From Geodermatophilus telluris (GTDB taxonomy: Bacteria > Actinomycetota > Actinomycetes > Mycobacteriales > Geodermatophilaceae): a DNA stretch of 64,000 nt. Below, in pieces: positions 29,038-37,000 of this stretch (position 1 is the stretch's first letter; every line of letters starts with the position of its first letter). The translations under genes were made by a program, and so were the position numbers. The notes below the pieces were generated by a model that did no database searches, had not been told where the DNA came from, and saw only the letters and a program-made list of their open reading frames with translations. The stretch covers positions 1 to 64,000 of the forward strand of contig NZ_FMZF01000005.1 of NCBI RefSeq assembly GCF_900102745.1, written 5' to 3'.

Positions 29038-29826
29038 GTGGACCACGTGGAGGTCGCGCCCGGGCGCGCGCTGGTGGAGTCCGGTGAGCTGGTGGCCGGC
29101 TCGATGGCGCGCTCGGCGGCCGGGCTGCTGTTCGACGGCGAGGCGGCGCGCGTGCGCCTCGACGACCGGCTCGCCGCGTGGCTCCGGCGGACGGCGACGG
29201 CGGCCGACGCCGACCTGCCGGCCCCGGTCCCCCGCCGCGGGCGCTGCCGGGCCGGGGCGGCGCTGGCCTTCGCCGCCGAGCTGTCGGTCACCCGCGCCGC
29301 GCAGGGCCGGTCGGTGCGCTCCGACGGCTTCCTCGCCCCCGGCCCGGGCGAGCGCGCCCCGGCCGACGAGCTGGCCGAGGCGGTGGTGCGGGCGGCCGCG
29401 GACACGACCGAGGAGTGGCGGGTCCGGCACCTGGGCTACCTGCTGGCCGAGGCCGCCGTCTCCCCCGACCTGGACGCCGCCGTCGTGCGCCTGGGGCTGC
29501 GGCTGGCCGGCGAGCTGACCGGCCGGCAGCTGGTGCTGCTCGCCGCCGTCGGCCGGCGCGAGCGGCTGCCGCTGCCGATGACGCCGGTGCCGCAGGACCC
29601 CCGCGGGTGGACGGCGTGGGGCGCGCTCGAGGACCTCACCGACCTGCAGCACCGCGGCCTGCTCGACCCCCCGCCGGCCCGGCCCCGGCCCGGCGGGGCG
29701 GCGCTCCCCCGGCTGCGCCCGGCCGACCTGCGGCTGACCCGCCGCGGCGTGCTGGTGCACCGGCTGCTGGTGCTGGACTTCGTCCGCGACGAGGCCGTCG
29801 CAGCCGCGCTGGCCGACCTCGGCTGA
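29038..29826 (+). CDS. Protein of unknown function
   Basis: A 262-residue, Ala/Leu/Arg-rich, probably helical soluble protein that I do not recognise. Visible features are an N-terminal VDHVEVAPGRALVESGELVA, a middle segment RHLGYLLAEAAVSPDLDAAV, then LTGRQLVLLAAVGRRERLP and a C-terminal RRGVLVHRLLVLDFV. No signal peptide, membrane helix or catalytic motif is evident. GTG 29038 is the best start; no strong ribosome binding site is visible. Codon third positions are strongly G/C like its neighbours. It lies between narK and the methyltransferase. Confidence 0.7.
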   Translation: MDHVEVAPGRALVESGELVAGSMARSAAGLLFDGEAARVRLDDRLAAWLRRTATAADADLPAPVPRRGRCRAGAALAFAAELSVTRAAQGRSVRSDGFLAPGPGERAPADELAEAVVRAAADTTEEWRVRHLGYLLAEAAVSPDLDAAVVRLGLRLAGELTGRQLVLLAAVGRRERLPLPMTPVPQDPRGWTAWGALEDLTDLQHRGLLDPPPARPRPGGAALPRLRPADLRLTRRGVLVHRLLVLDFVRDEAVAAALADLG

Positions 29827-29884
29827 GCCCCGCCGCGCGCCGGCCCGTTGATCCCGGCTCCGGCGCGGTGCCACCATCGCCGTC

Positions 29885-30859
29885 GTGTCCGGCTCCGCCG
29901 CCGATCGGCTGGCCCGGCAGGCCGACGGCTACCTGGTCACCCAGCTGCTGCACACCGCCGTCGTCCTGGGCGTGCCCGACGCGCTGGCCGGGGGGCCGCG
30001 CGACGCCGTCGACCTGGCCGGCGAGCTCGGTGCGCGGCCCGGCCCGCTGCACCGGGTGCTGCGCGGGCTGGCCGCCGAGGAGGTGCTCGCCGAGACCGGG
30101 GACGGCCGGTTCGCCCTGACCGACACCGGCCGGCTGCTGTGCGCCGGGGTGCCCGGCTCGCTGCGCGACTGGGTGGCCACGCGTGGCGGGCTCTACTTCG
30201 GCGCGGCCGCCGGGCTGCCCGCGGCGGTGCGGGACGGGAGCACGCCGTACGAGACGGTCCACGGCCTGCCCTTCTTCGCGCACCTGTCGGCCGACCCGGC
30301 GCGGCTGGCGACGTTCCAGGCGGCGATGGCCGACCGGTCGGCCCGCGAGGCGGGGGCGGTCGTCGCCGCCTACGACGCCGGCGGGTTCTCCTCGGTCGTG
30401 GACGTCGGTGGCGGCCGCGGGACGCTGCTGCGCGCCGTCCGCGAGCGGGCGCCGGGCGCCGACGTCGTCCTGTTCGACCTGCCCGAGGTGGTGGCCGGCA
30501 GCGACCTGCCGGCCGCCGGCGGCGACTTCTTCACCGCGGTGCCCGCCGGCGCCGACGCCTACCTGCTGTCCCGGGTGCTGCACGACTGGGACGACGGCGA
30601 CGCGCTGCGCGTGCTGCGCACCTGTCGGGCGGCGATGCGGCCGGACTCGGTGCTGCTCGTGGTGGAGGCCGTGCTGCCCGAGCGGGCCGCCGACGACGCC
30701 GCCGCGGTGCGCATGGACCTGCACATGCTCCTGCTGCTGCACGGCTGCGAGCGCACCGCGACCGAGTACGCCGCCCTGTGCGCGGCGGCCGGGCTGCGGC
30801 TCACCCGCGACGTGCCGACCGACGCCGGCGTGCACGTGCTCGAGGCGCGCCCCGCCTGA
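29885..30859 (+). CDS. SAM-dependent O-methyltransferase (COMT-like)
   Basis: A 324-residue enzyme: an N-terminal winged-helix dimerisation domain (about 1-95: DGYLVTQLLHTAVVLGVPDA, RFALTDTGRLL) and a Rossmann methyltransferase domain with the SAM loop VVDVGGGRGTLLRAV and the catalytic region LSRVLHDWDDGDALRVL, where the His is the usual base. Relatives methylate phenolic or polyketide hydroxyls. No biosynthetic cluster is adjacent, so the substrate is open. GTG 29885. Confidence 0.85.
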   Translation: MSGSAADRLARQADGYLVTQLLHTAVVLGVPDALAGGPRDAVDLAGELGARPGPLHRVLRGLAAEEVLAETGDGRFALTDTGRLLCAGVPGSLRDWVATRGGLYFGAAAGLPAAVRDGSTPYETVHGLPFFAHLSADPARLATFQAAMADRSAREAGAVVAAYDAGGFSSVVDVGGGRGTLLRAVRERAPGADVVLFDLPEVVAGSDLPAAGGDFFTAVPAGADAYLLSRVLHDWDDGDALRVLRTCRAAMRPDSVLLVVEAVLPERAADDAAAVRMDLHMLLLLHGCERTATEYAALCAAAGLRLTRDVPTDAGVHVLEARPA

Positions 30860-30878
30860 GCGGGGCCCCTCGGGCACC

Positions 30879-31343
30879 ATGGCCGGTGTGGACGACGGCG
30901 CCCGCGACCCGGTGACCCCGGACCACTGCGACCACGTGCCGGGGCCGTTCTTCCACGGGACGCGGGCCGACCTCGCCGTCGGTGACGAGCTGGTCCCCGG
31001 CCGCGGGTCGAACTTCCAGGCCGGCCGGGTGATGAACCACGTCTACTTCACGGCGCTGGTCGAGACCGCCGCCTGGGGAGCGCAGCTGGCGACGGCGCTG
31101 GCCGGGAGCGAGGAGCGGGGGCACGTCTACGTCGTCGAGCCCCTGGGTCCCTTCGAGGACGACCCGAACGTCACCGACAAGCGCTTCCCGGGCAACCCGA
31201 CGCGGTCCTACCGCACCCGGTCCCCGCTGCGCGTCGTCGGCGAGGTCGAGGACTGGGAGGGGCACTCGCCGGAGGCGGTCCGGGCGATGCTGGACGGCCT
31301 GGCGCGGTTGCGGGAGCAGGGCCTCGACGTCATCGAGGACTGA
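30879..31343 (+). CDS. arr: Rifampin ADP-ribosyltransferase (Arr family)
   Basis: A 154-residue enzyme that in characterised Arr proteins transfers ADP-ribose from NAD+ to the C23 hydroxyl of rifamycins, inactivating them. Diagnostic segments: VPGPFFHGTRADLAVGDELV, HVYFTALVETAAWGAQLA, YVVEPLGPFEDDPNVTDKRF, PGNPTRSYRTRSPL and VEDWEGHSPEAVRAML. It is full length. ATG 30879 (GTG 30888 possible). It stands within the nitrate region without mobile-element signatures; base composition is like its neighbours, so it looks resident rather than recently acquired. Confidence 0.93.
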   Translation: MAGVDDGARDPVTPDHCDHVPGPFFHGTRADLAVGDELVPGRGSNFQAGRVMNHVYFTALVETAAWGAQLATALAGSEERGHVYVVEPLGPFEDDPNVTDKRFPGNPTRSYRTRSPLRVVGEVEDWEGHSPEAVRAMLDGLARLREQGLDVIED

Positions 31344-31353
31344 CCGCCCCTCC

Positions 31354-31391
31354 GTGCAGATCCGCGGAGTCGCCCCGTGCACGTCCGCGGA
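31354..31391. repeat. Second pair of the 23-bp-period repeat (arr/nirD convergent gap)
   Basis: GTGCAGATCCGCGGA (31354-31368) and GTGCACGTCCGCGGA (31377-31391) repeat at 23 bp, matching the pair between nnaR and narK. The stops of arr and nirD flank it. Confidence 0.85.
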
Positions 31392-31406
31392 GTTGCCCGG
31401 ATCGGG

Positions 31407-31748
31407 TCAGGCGTCGACGACGAGCAGGCCGTCGACCTCGCGGACCGGGTAGACCGTCAGCGGCCCGGCGTCGCCCGTCGAGGACCCGTCGCGCCACCGG
31501 AACCCGTGGAGGTGCAGCGGGCAGACGAGCACGTCGGGGTCGGTCTGCCCGTCGGCGAGCGGCCCGCCGGCGTGCGGGCAGGCGGCCTGGGTGGCGTGCA
31601 GCGAGCCGTCGCGCAGCCGGAAGACGGCGACCTGCACGCCGCCCGCGACGAAGGCCCGCCCCTCCCCCGGCGGCACGTCCTCGGCCCGCCCGACGGTGTG
31701 CGCCCGGACGCCGGGAGGGGCGACGGGGCGGGTGTCGGTGACGCTCAC
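31407..31748 (-). CDS. nirD: Nitrite reductase small subunit (Rieske-type)
   Basis: A 113-residue Rieske-fold protein that accompanies NirB in the NADH-dependent assimilatory enzyme. The [2Fe-2S] ligands are visible as CPHAGGP and CPLHLHGF. The family length is about 105-115. GTG 31748 overlaps the nirB TGA by 4 nt. The C-terminus VREVDGLLVVDA is typical. Confidence 0.95.
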   Translation of the reverse strand: MSVTDTRPVAPPGVRAHTVGRAEDVPPGEGRAFVAGGVQVAVFRLRDGSLHATQAACPHAGGPLADGQTDPDVLVCPLHLHGFRWRDGSSTGDAGPLTVYPVREVDGLLVVDA

Positions 31749-34270
31749 CGGACCGGCACCTGCGGCAGCGGGAGCAGCGGCAGCGACGTCGCGAACTGCC
31801 CGGGCGTCGCCGGCTCGGGCCCGTCCTGGCCCCACGGGTCCGTGTAGGCGTCCACCGAGCGCTGCAGCGCGGCGTCGAGGTCGGCGCAGGTGCCGTCGGC
31901 GTCGTCGACCACCACCGACCGGATCCGCGCCGGTCCCACCCGGGGCACGAAGTCGTAGGTGCGCTCGAGCCAGTTGGCGTGCTCCCGGTAGTACTGCACG
32001 AACCGGCCGGCGACGGTGAGCACCTCCTCCGGGGAGCCGACGGTGGCCAGCAGGTCGCCCTTGCGGACCGAGGCCCCGGCGGCCCCGCCGACGTACACCT
32101 CCCAGCGCCCGGTGCCGACGGCGACCACGCCGACGTCCTTGACGTAGGCCTCCGCGCAGTTCCGCGGGCACCCGACGACGGCCATCTTGACCTTCGCGGG
32201 GCTCTCGATGCCCTGGAAGCGCGTCTCCATCGCGATGCCCAGCGCCGTGGAGTCGTCCAGGCCGAAGCGGCAGAAGTCGCTGCCCACGCAGGTCTTCACG
32301 GTGCGCGTGGTCTTGCCGTAGGCGTACCCGGAGGGCATGCCGAGGTCGGCCCACACCGCGGGCAGGTCCTCCTTGCGGACGCCGAGCAGGTCGATCCGCT
32401 GCCCGCCGGTGACCTTGACCATCGGCACCTCGTACCTCTCGGCGACGTCGGCGATGCGGCGCAGCTGCGCGGGCGTGGTGACGCCGCCCTTCATCTGCGG
32501 GACGACGGAGAAGGTGCCGTCGCGCTGGATGTTGGCGTGCACGCGGTCGTTGATGAACTCGCCGTCCTTCTCGGGGAGGAAGTCCACCCCCCACACCGTC
32601 TTGAGCAGCGAGGTCAGGCCCGTCTTCGACCGCGCGTCCTCCTTGCCGCCGGGGGCGAGCGCGGCGAAGACCGCCGAGACGCTGCGCAGGTCGCGCTCGC
32701 GGATCGCGGCCACGAGGTCGGGCTTGGCCAGCGGGACGCCCGGCACGTACCACGCCGCGGCGGGGTCCTCGGCGACGTCGCCGTCGGCGGCCCACTCCAC
32801 CACCTGCGCGACGAGCGCCTTGCACGAGCCGCAGCCCCGGCCGGCGCGGGTGCGGTCCATGACCGCCCCGACGCTGCCGCAGCCGTCGGCGACCGCCCCG
32901 CAGATCGCGCCCTTGGTGACGCCGTTGCAGTTGCAGACCCGCGCGTCGGCCGGCATGTCGGCGACGGCGACCTCGGCGGGCCCGTCGGCGAGGTCGACGA
33001 GCAGCCGGATGCGCTCCTCGGGCAGCGCGCTGCCGCGGTCGAACGCCTGGGTCAGGGCCGCGACCCTGCGCGTGTCGCCGAGCAGCGTGGCGCCGACGAG
33101 CCGGTCGTCGCGGACCACCACCGACAGGTGCACGCCCCGCTTCGGCTCGGAGACGACCAGGAGCTCGTCGGAGTCCCGCTCGGGGGCGCTCATCCCCATG
33201 GTCGCGACGTCGACCCCGGCCACCTTGAGCTTGGTCGCCGTCCGGCTGCCGTGGTACTCCGCCGCCGGGTCGGTGCCGGTGAGCACGTCGGCGAGCACCC
33301 GGGCGTGCTCCCAGGCGGGCGCGACCAGCCCGTACACCTCGCCGCGGTGCTGGGCGCACTCGCCGATGGCGTAGACGTCGGGGTCGTCGGTGCGCAGCTG
33401 GTCGTCGACGACGACCCCGCGCTCGACCTCCAGCCCCGACCGGACGGCCACGTCGGTGTGCGGGCGCACGCCGGCGGCGACGACCAGCAGGTCACAGTCC
33501 AGCCGCCGCCCGTCCCGGAGCAGCACGCCCTCGACGTGCCCCTCGCCGAGCACCTCGGTGGCCAGCACGTCGAGGTGCACGCGGATGCCGAGCGCCGCCA
33601 CGCTGCGCTCGAGGACCGCGCCGGCCTCCCGGGAGAGCTGGGCGTTCATCAGCCACGGCGCGGCGTGCACGAGGTCGACGTCGACGCCGTGGCCCTGCAG
33701 CGCGCGGGCGGCCTCCAGGCCCAGGAGCCCGCCGCCCAGGACGACGGCGCGTCGGCACCGGCCGACCGCGTCGAGCATGGCGCGGGTCTCGTCGATGGTG
33801 CGGAAACCGTGCACGCCGGGCAGCAGCTCGCCGTCCCCGCGCCGGACCCCGGCCATCGGCGGGACGAAGGAGTACGAGCCCGTGGCCAGCACCAGGTGGT
33901 CGTAGGGGGCGGCGGTGCCGTCGGAGGCGTACGCGAGCTTGGCGGCGGTGTCGAGCCGTTCGACGCGGACGCCGGCCCGCAGCTGCACCCCGTTGTCGGC
34001 GTACCAGTCGTGGCTGTTGAGGACGATCTCGTCCTCGCCCGTCTCCCCGGCCAGCACCGGGCTGAGCATGATCCGGTTGTAGGTGCCGTGCGGCTCGTCG
34101 CCGAGGACGGTGATCCGGAACTGCTCCCCGCCGCCGCGCTCGAGCACCTCCTCGACGAACCGGGCGCCGGCCATGCCGGTGCCCACGACGACGAGCCGCG
34201 GGCGGGGGTCGAGGTCGTCGTCCACCGCCAGGGAGGTGAGCCCGTGCGGGCGGCCGCCGAGGACGGTCAT
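31745..34270 (-). CDS. nirB: Nitrite reductase [NAD(P)H] large subunit
   Basis: An 841-residue flavo-sirohaem enzyme reducing nitrite to ammonium. In order: an FAD/NAD oxidoreductase module (about 25-400: VVVGTGMAGARFVEEVLERG, AVVLGGGLLGLEAARAL), a BFD-like [2Fe-2S] domain (CNCNG at about 445, RAGRGCGSCKALVAQ), then the ferredoxin-type sulphite/nitrite reductase half with sirohaem/[4Fe-4S] ligands CVGSDFC (about 658) and GCPRNC (about 700). The ATG shares one base with the stop of the upstream small gene (TGATG). Cytosolic; forms a complex with NirD. Confidence 0.96.
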   Translation of the reverse strand: MTVLGGRPHGLTSLAVDDDLDPRPRLVVVGTGMAGARFVEEVLERGGGEQFRITVLGDEPHGTYNRIMLSPVLAGETGEDEIVLNSHDWYADNGVQLRAGVRVERLDTAAKLAYASDGTAAPYDHLVLATGSYSFVPPMAGVRRGDGELLPGVHGFRTIDETRAMLDAVGRCRRAVVLGGGLLGLEAARALQGHGVDVDLVHAAPWLMNAQLSREAGAVLERSVAALGIRVHLDVLATEVLGEGHVEGVLLRDGRRLDCDLLVVAAGVRPHTDVAVRSGLEVERGVVVDDQLRTDDPDVYAIGECAQHRGEVYGLVAPAWEHARVLADVLTGTDPAAEYHGSRTATKLKVAGVDVATMGMSAPERDSDELLVVSEPKRGVHLSVVVRDDRLVGATLLGDTRRVAALTQAFDRGSALPEERIRLLVDLADGPAEVAVADMPADARVCNCNGVTKGAICGAVADGCGSVGAVMDRTRAGRGCGSCKALVAQVVEWAADGDVAEDPAAAWYVPGVPLAKPDLVAAIRERDLRSVSAVFAALAPGGKEDARSKTGLTSLLKTVWGVDFLPEKDGEFINDRVHANIQRDGTFSVVPQMKGGVTTPAQLRRIADVAERYEVPMVKVTGGQRIDLLGVRKEDLPAVWADLGMPSGYAYGKTTRTVKTCVGSDFCRFGLDDSTALGIAMETRFQGIESPAKVKMAVVGCPRNCAEAYVKDVGVVAVGTGRWEVYVGGAAGASVRKGDLLATVGSPEEVLTVAGRFVQYYREHANWLERTYDFVPRVGPARIRSVVVDDADGTCADLDAALQRSVDAYTDPWGQDGPEPATPGQFATSLPLLPLPQVPVR

Positions 34271-34617
34271 CAGACCTCCACCAGGCCCAGGTCGACGACC
34301 AGCTCGCCGGTGACGCCCTCGGGCGCGGCGGCGTGCAGCTCGACGAGGCAGCCGCCGGGCAGGTCCTCGACCACCCGCAGCGGCACGTGCACGTCGCCCT
34401 TCGCGCCGATCGGGAACCAGCGCACCGGCTCGCCGTCGCGCACCAGCAGGACGCAGACCAGCTCCGCGGTCGAGTTCCCGCCGCGGAAGTACAGCGCCTG
34501 GGCGGTGGCGCCGGCGGGCACCTGGTAGCGCAGGGCGGGGTCGACCGGCCCGGGCTTGCCCAGGCCCTCGCCGGTCAGCGGGAACACGCCTTGCAGGAAC
34601 TTCGGGCTGCTTCTCAC
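34270..34617 (-). CDS. Small nitrate-assimilation-associated protein, internal start within the nasA frame
   Basis: This 115-residue segment (VRSSPKFLQGVFPLTGEGLG ... VVDLGLVEV) resembles a small uncharacterised protein that I recall as a separate gene next to nirB/nasA in actinobacteria. GTG 34617 has an excellent ribosome binding site, GAGGAGGAG (34633-34625), 7 nt upstream, so it is very likely translated on its own. It is also in frame with nasA with no stop between, so a fused form may exist. The stop overlaps nirB (TGATG). Function unknown; probably all beta. Confidence 0.8.
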   Translation of the reverse strand: MRSSPKFLQGVFPLTGEGLGKPGPVDPALRYQVPAGATAQALYFRGGNSTAELVCVLLVRDGEPVRWFPIGAKGDVHVPLRVVEDLPGGCLVELHAAAPEGVTGELVVDLGLVEV

Positions 34618-36870
34618 GGGGTGACTCCTCCTCGTGCTCCGGGACGGCTGCCGGGGCTGGTGCGGTGCAGGTCGGGTGTGCGGCCGCGGGGCGGGCTGGG
34701 TCGCGGCGTCCGGCGCGGGGATGCGCTCCGCGGGGCCGCCGACCCGGGTGACGGCGACGGCGCAGACCTTGAAGGCGGGCATCCGGCTGACCGGGTCGAG
34801 CGCGGGGTCGGTGAGCGCGTTGGCGCTGGAGCCGCCGCCCCAGTGGAAGGGGACGAAGACGACGTCGGGGTGGACGGCGTCGGTGACCGCGGCGGCGAAG
34901 CGGGCCCGGCCGCGGCGGGTGGCCAGCTCGACGACGTCGTCGTGGGCGATGCCCAGCCGGCGGGCGAGGTCGGGGTGGATCTCCGCCCGCGGGGTGGGTG
35001 CGACCAGCGCGAGGCTGCGCGACCGCCGCGTCTGGGTGCCCGACTGGTACTGCGCGAGCACCCGGCCGGTGGTGAGCACGTGCGGGTACCCGGCGTCGGG
35101 CTGCTCGTGCGCGTCGACGTGGTGCACCGGCACGAACCGGGCGCGGCCGTCGGGCGTGGCGAACCGCTCGGTGAACAGCCGCGGCGTCCCCGGGTGCGCC
35201 GGCTCGTCGTCCGGGGTGGCCGGGCACGGCCAGAACACGCCCTGCTCGGCGTCGATCCGGTCGTAGGTGATGCCCGAGTAGTCGGCGGTGCCGCCGGCGC
35301 TGGCCCGACCCAGCTCGGCGAAGACGGTCTCCGGGTCGGCGGAGAAGCCGGGCGCGCCGAGCCGCTCGGCCAGCTCGGCGAGCAGCTGCAGGTCGTCGCG
35401 GACCCCCTCGGGCGGGTCGAGGGCCCGCCGGCGGCGGACCACCCGGCCCTCGAGGTTGGTCATCGTCCCCGACTCCTCGGCCCACATCGCGCTGGGCAGC
35501 ACGACGTCGGCGAGCTCGGCGGTCTCGGAGAGGAAGAAGTCGCTGACGGCGAGGAAGTCCAGGTCGCGCAGCCGGCTGACGACGCGGCGGGCGTCGGGCG
35601 CGGAGACGGCGACGTTGGAGGCGAGCACCAGCAGCGTGCGCACACCGCCGTCGGTGCCCAGGGCGTCGAGCAGCTCGAAGGCGCTGCGGCCCGGCCGCGG
35701 CAGGTCGTCGGGGTCCACGCCCCAGACGGCGGCCACGTGCGCCCGGTCGGCGGGGTCGGCGAGCCGGCGGTAGCCGGGCAGCTGGTCGGCCTTCTGCCCG
35801 TGCTCGCGGCCGCCCTGCCCGTTGCCCTGGCCGGTGACGGTGCCCCAGCCGCTGCCGGGCCGGCCGGGCAGCCCGAGCGCCAGCGCCAGGTTCAGCCACG
35901 CGGTGGCGGTGTCGGTGCCGCTGCGGTGCTGCTCGGCGCCGCGGGCGGTGAGCACGACTGCCTTCTCCGCCCGGGCGAGGGCCCGCACCACCTGCCGCTG
36001 CCGGTCCACCGGCACGCCGGTGAGCCGCTCGACCCGGTCGGGCCAGTAGCCGGCCACGGCCTCGCGGACGGCGGCGAAGCCGGTGGTGCGGGCGGCGACG
36101 TACGCCTCGTCGACCAGCCCCTCGGCGACGGCGGTGTGCAGCAGCCCGTTGGCCAGCGCCAGGTCGGTGCCCGGCAGCGGCTGCAGGTGCAGGCCGGCGG
36201 CGCGGGCGGTCGCCGTCCGCCGGGGGTCGACGACGACGTGCAGCGCGCCGCGCTCGCGGCCGGCCTGCAGGTGCTGCACGGCCGGCGGCATGGTGTCGGC
36301 CGGGTTGCTGCCCACCAGCACGACGACGTCGGCCCCGGCGACGTCGGCCAGCGGGAAGGGCAGCCCGCGGTCGAGGCCGAGGGCGCGGGTGGCCGCGGCC
36401 GCCGCCGAGGACATGCAGAACCGGCCGTTGTAGTCGATCGCGCTGGTGCGCAGCGCGACGCGGGCGAACTTGCCGAACGCGTAGGCCTGCTCGTTGGTCA
36501 GCCCCCCGCCGCCGAAGCACCCGACGGCGTCGCGGCCGTGCCGGGCCTGGGTCGCCCCGATCGCCGCCACGACCCGGTCGAGGGCCTCCGTCCAGGTCGA
36601 CTCCACGAGTGGGCTGGTGCGGTCGCCGGGCACCGCCCGGACCAGCGGGCGGGTCAGCCGCTCGGGGTGGTCGAGCAGCTCGTGCGCCGACCAGCCCTTG
36701 GCGCACAGCCCGCCGCGGTTGGTCGGGAAGTCCAGCGGGACCAGGGTCGGCGGCCGGTCGCCGGCGGTCACCGCCATGCCGCACTGCAGCGAGCAGTAGG
36801 GGCAGTGGGTCTCGGTGGTCCGCGTGCGGGGACCGGCCGGGACGGCACCGGGGACGAGGGCTGCGGGCAC
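34270..36870 (-). CDS. nasA: Assimilatory nitrate reductase catalytic subunit, read-through fusion to the small protein
   Basis: A molybdopterin enzyme reducing nitrate to nitrite, feeding NirBD. Seen: the [4Fe-4S] ligands HCPYCSLQCGM (Cys about 22, 25, 29) and GGLCAKGW (about 54), molybdopterin oxidoreductase motifs (VVLVGSNPADTMP, TGQGNGQGGREHGQKADQLP) and the C-terminal dinucleotide-binding domain (YPHVLTTGRVLAQYQSGT, FVPFHWGGGSSANAL). The NasA part ends near residue 710. There is no stop: about 40 Pro/Arg/Thr-rich residues (PAPRPHTRPAPHQPRQPSRS) connect to the 115-residue small protein, giving 866 residues. GTG 36870 is chosen. Confidence 0.88.
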   Translation of the reverse strand: MPAALVPGAVPAGPRTRTTETHCPYCSLQCGMAVTAGDRPPTLVPLDFPTNRGGLCAKGWSAHELLDHPERLTRPLVRAVPGDRTSPLVESTWTEALDRVVAAIGATQARHGRDAVGCFGGGGLTNEQAYAFGKFARVALRTSAIDYNGRFCMSSAAAAATRALGLDRGLPFPLADVAGADVVVLVGSNPADTMPPAVQHLQAGRERGALHVVVDPRRTATARAAGLHLQPLPGTDLALANGLLHTAVAEGLVDEAYVAARTTGFAAVREAVAGYWPDRVERLTGVPVDRQRQVVRALARAEKAVVLTARGAEQHRSGTDTATAWLNLALALGLPGRPGSGWGTVTGQGNGQGGREHGQKADQLPGYRRLADPADRAHVAAVWGVDPDDLPRPGRSAFELLDALGTDGGVRTLLVLASNVAVSAPDARRVVSRLRDLDFLAVSDFFLSETAELADVVLPSAMWAEESGTMTNLEGRVVRRRRALDPPEGVRDDLQLLAELAERLGAPGFSADPETVFAELGRASAGGTADYSGITYDRIDAEQGVFWPCPATPDDEPAHPGTPRLFTERFATPDGRARFVPVHHVDAHEQPDAGYPHVLTTGRVLAQYQSGTQTRRSRSLALVAPTPRAEIHPDLARRLGIAHDDVVELATRRGRARFAAAVTDAVHPDVVFVPFHWGGGSSANALTDPALDPVSRMPAFKVCAVAVTRVGGPAERIPAPDAATQPAPRPHTRPAPHQPRQPSRSTRRSHPVRSSPKFLQGVFPLTGEGLGKPGPVDPALRYQVPAGATAQALYFRGGNSTAELVCVLLVRDGEPVRWFPIGAKGDVHVPLRVVEDLPGGCLVELHAAAPEGVTGELVVDLGLVEV
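34625..34633 (-). promoter_or_regulatory. Strong internal ribosome binding site inside the nasA frame
   Basis: Minus-strand GAGGAGGAG, followed by TCACCCC and GTG. It is among the best Shine-Dalgarno sequences I noticed in the window, and it argues for independent initiation of the small protein despite the open upstream frame. Confidence 0.75.
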
Positions 36871-36894
36871 GCCTGTAGAGGCTGCGGGGGCCGG

Positions 36895-36910
36895 GTTTCC
36901 CGACCGCCAC
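36895..36910 (-). promoter_or_regulatory. GlnR-like half-box upstream of nasA
   Basis: Minus-strand GTGGC-GGTCGG-GAAAC, one mismatch to GTnAC-n6-GAAAC, followed by CCGGCC. It ends 24 nt before the GTG start, as at narK. It is likely a GlnR and/or NnaR target controlling nasA-nirBD. Confidence 0.5.
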
Positions 36911-37000
36911 GACGACGTCAACCCTGCGTTCCGGTGACCTCACGGCGCCCCCGGACCGACCGTGCGGCCGGGTCCGGGCGCCCGTGGTGTCATGGCAGCC

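Noticed and set aside
29038-29826. GOLPH3/GPP34-like family assignment for the unknown protein
   Set aside because: Helical and similar in length, but the family's characteristic N- and C-terminal motifs are not present.
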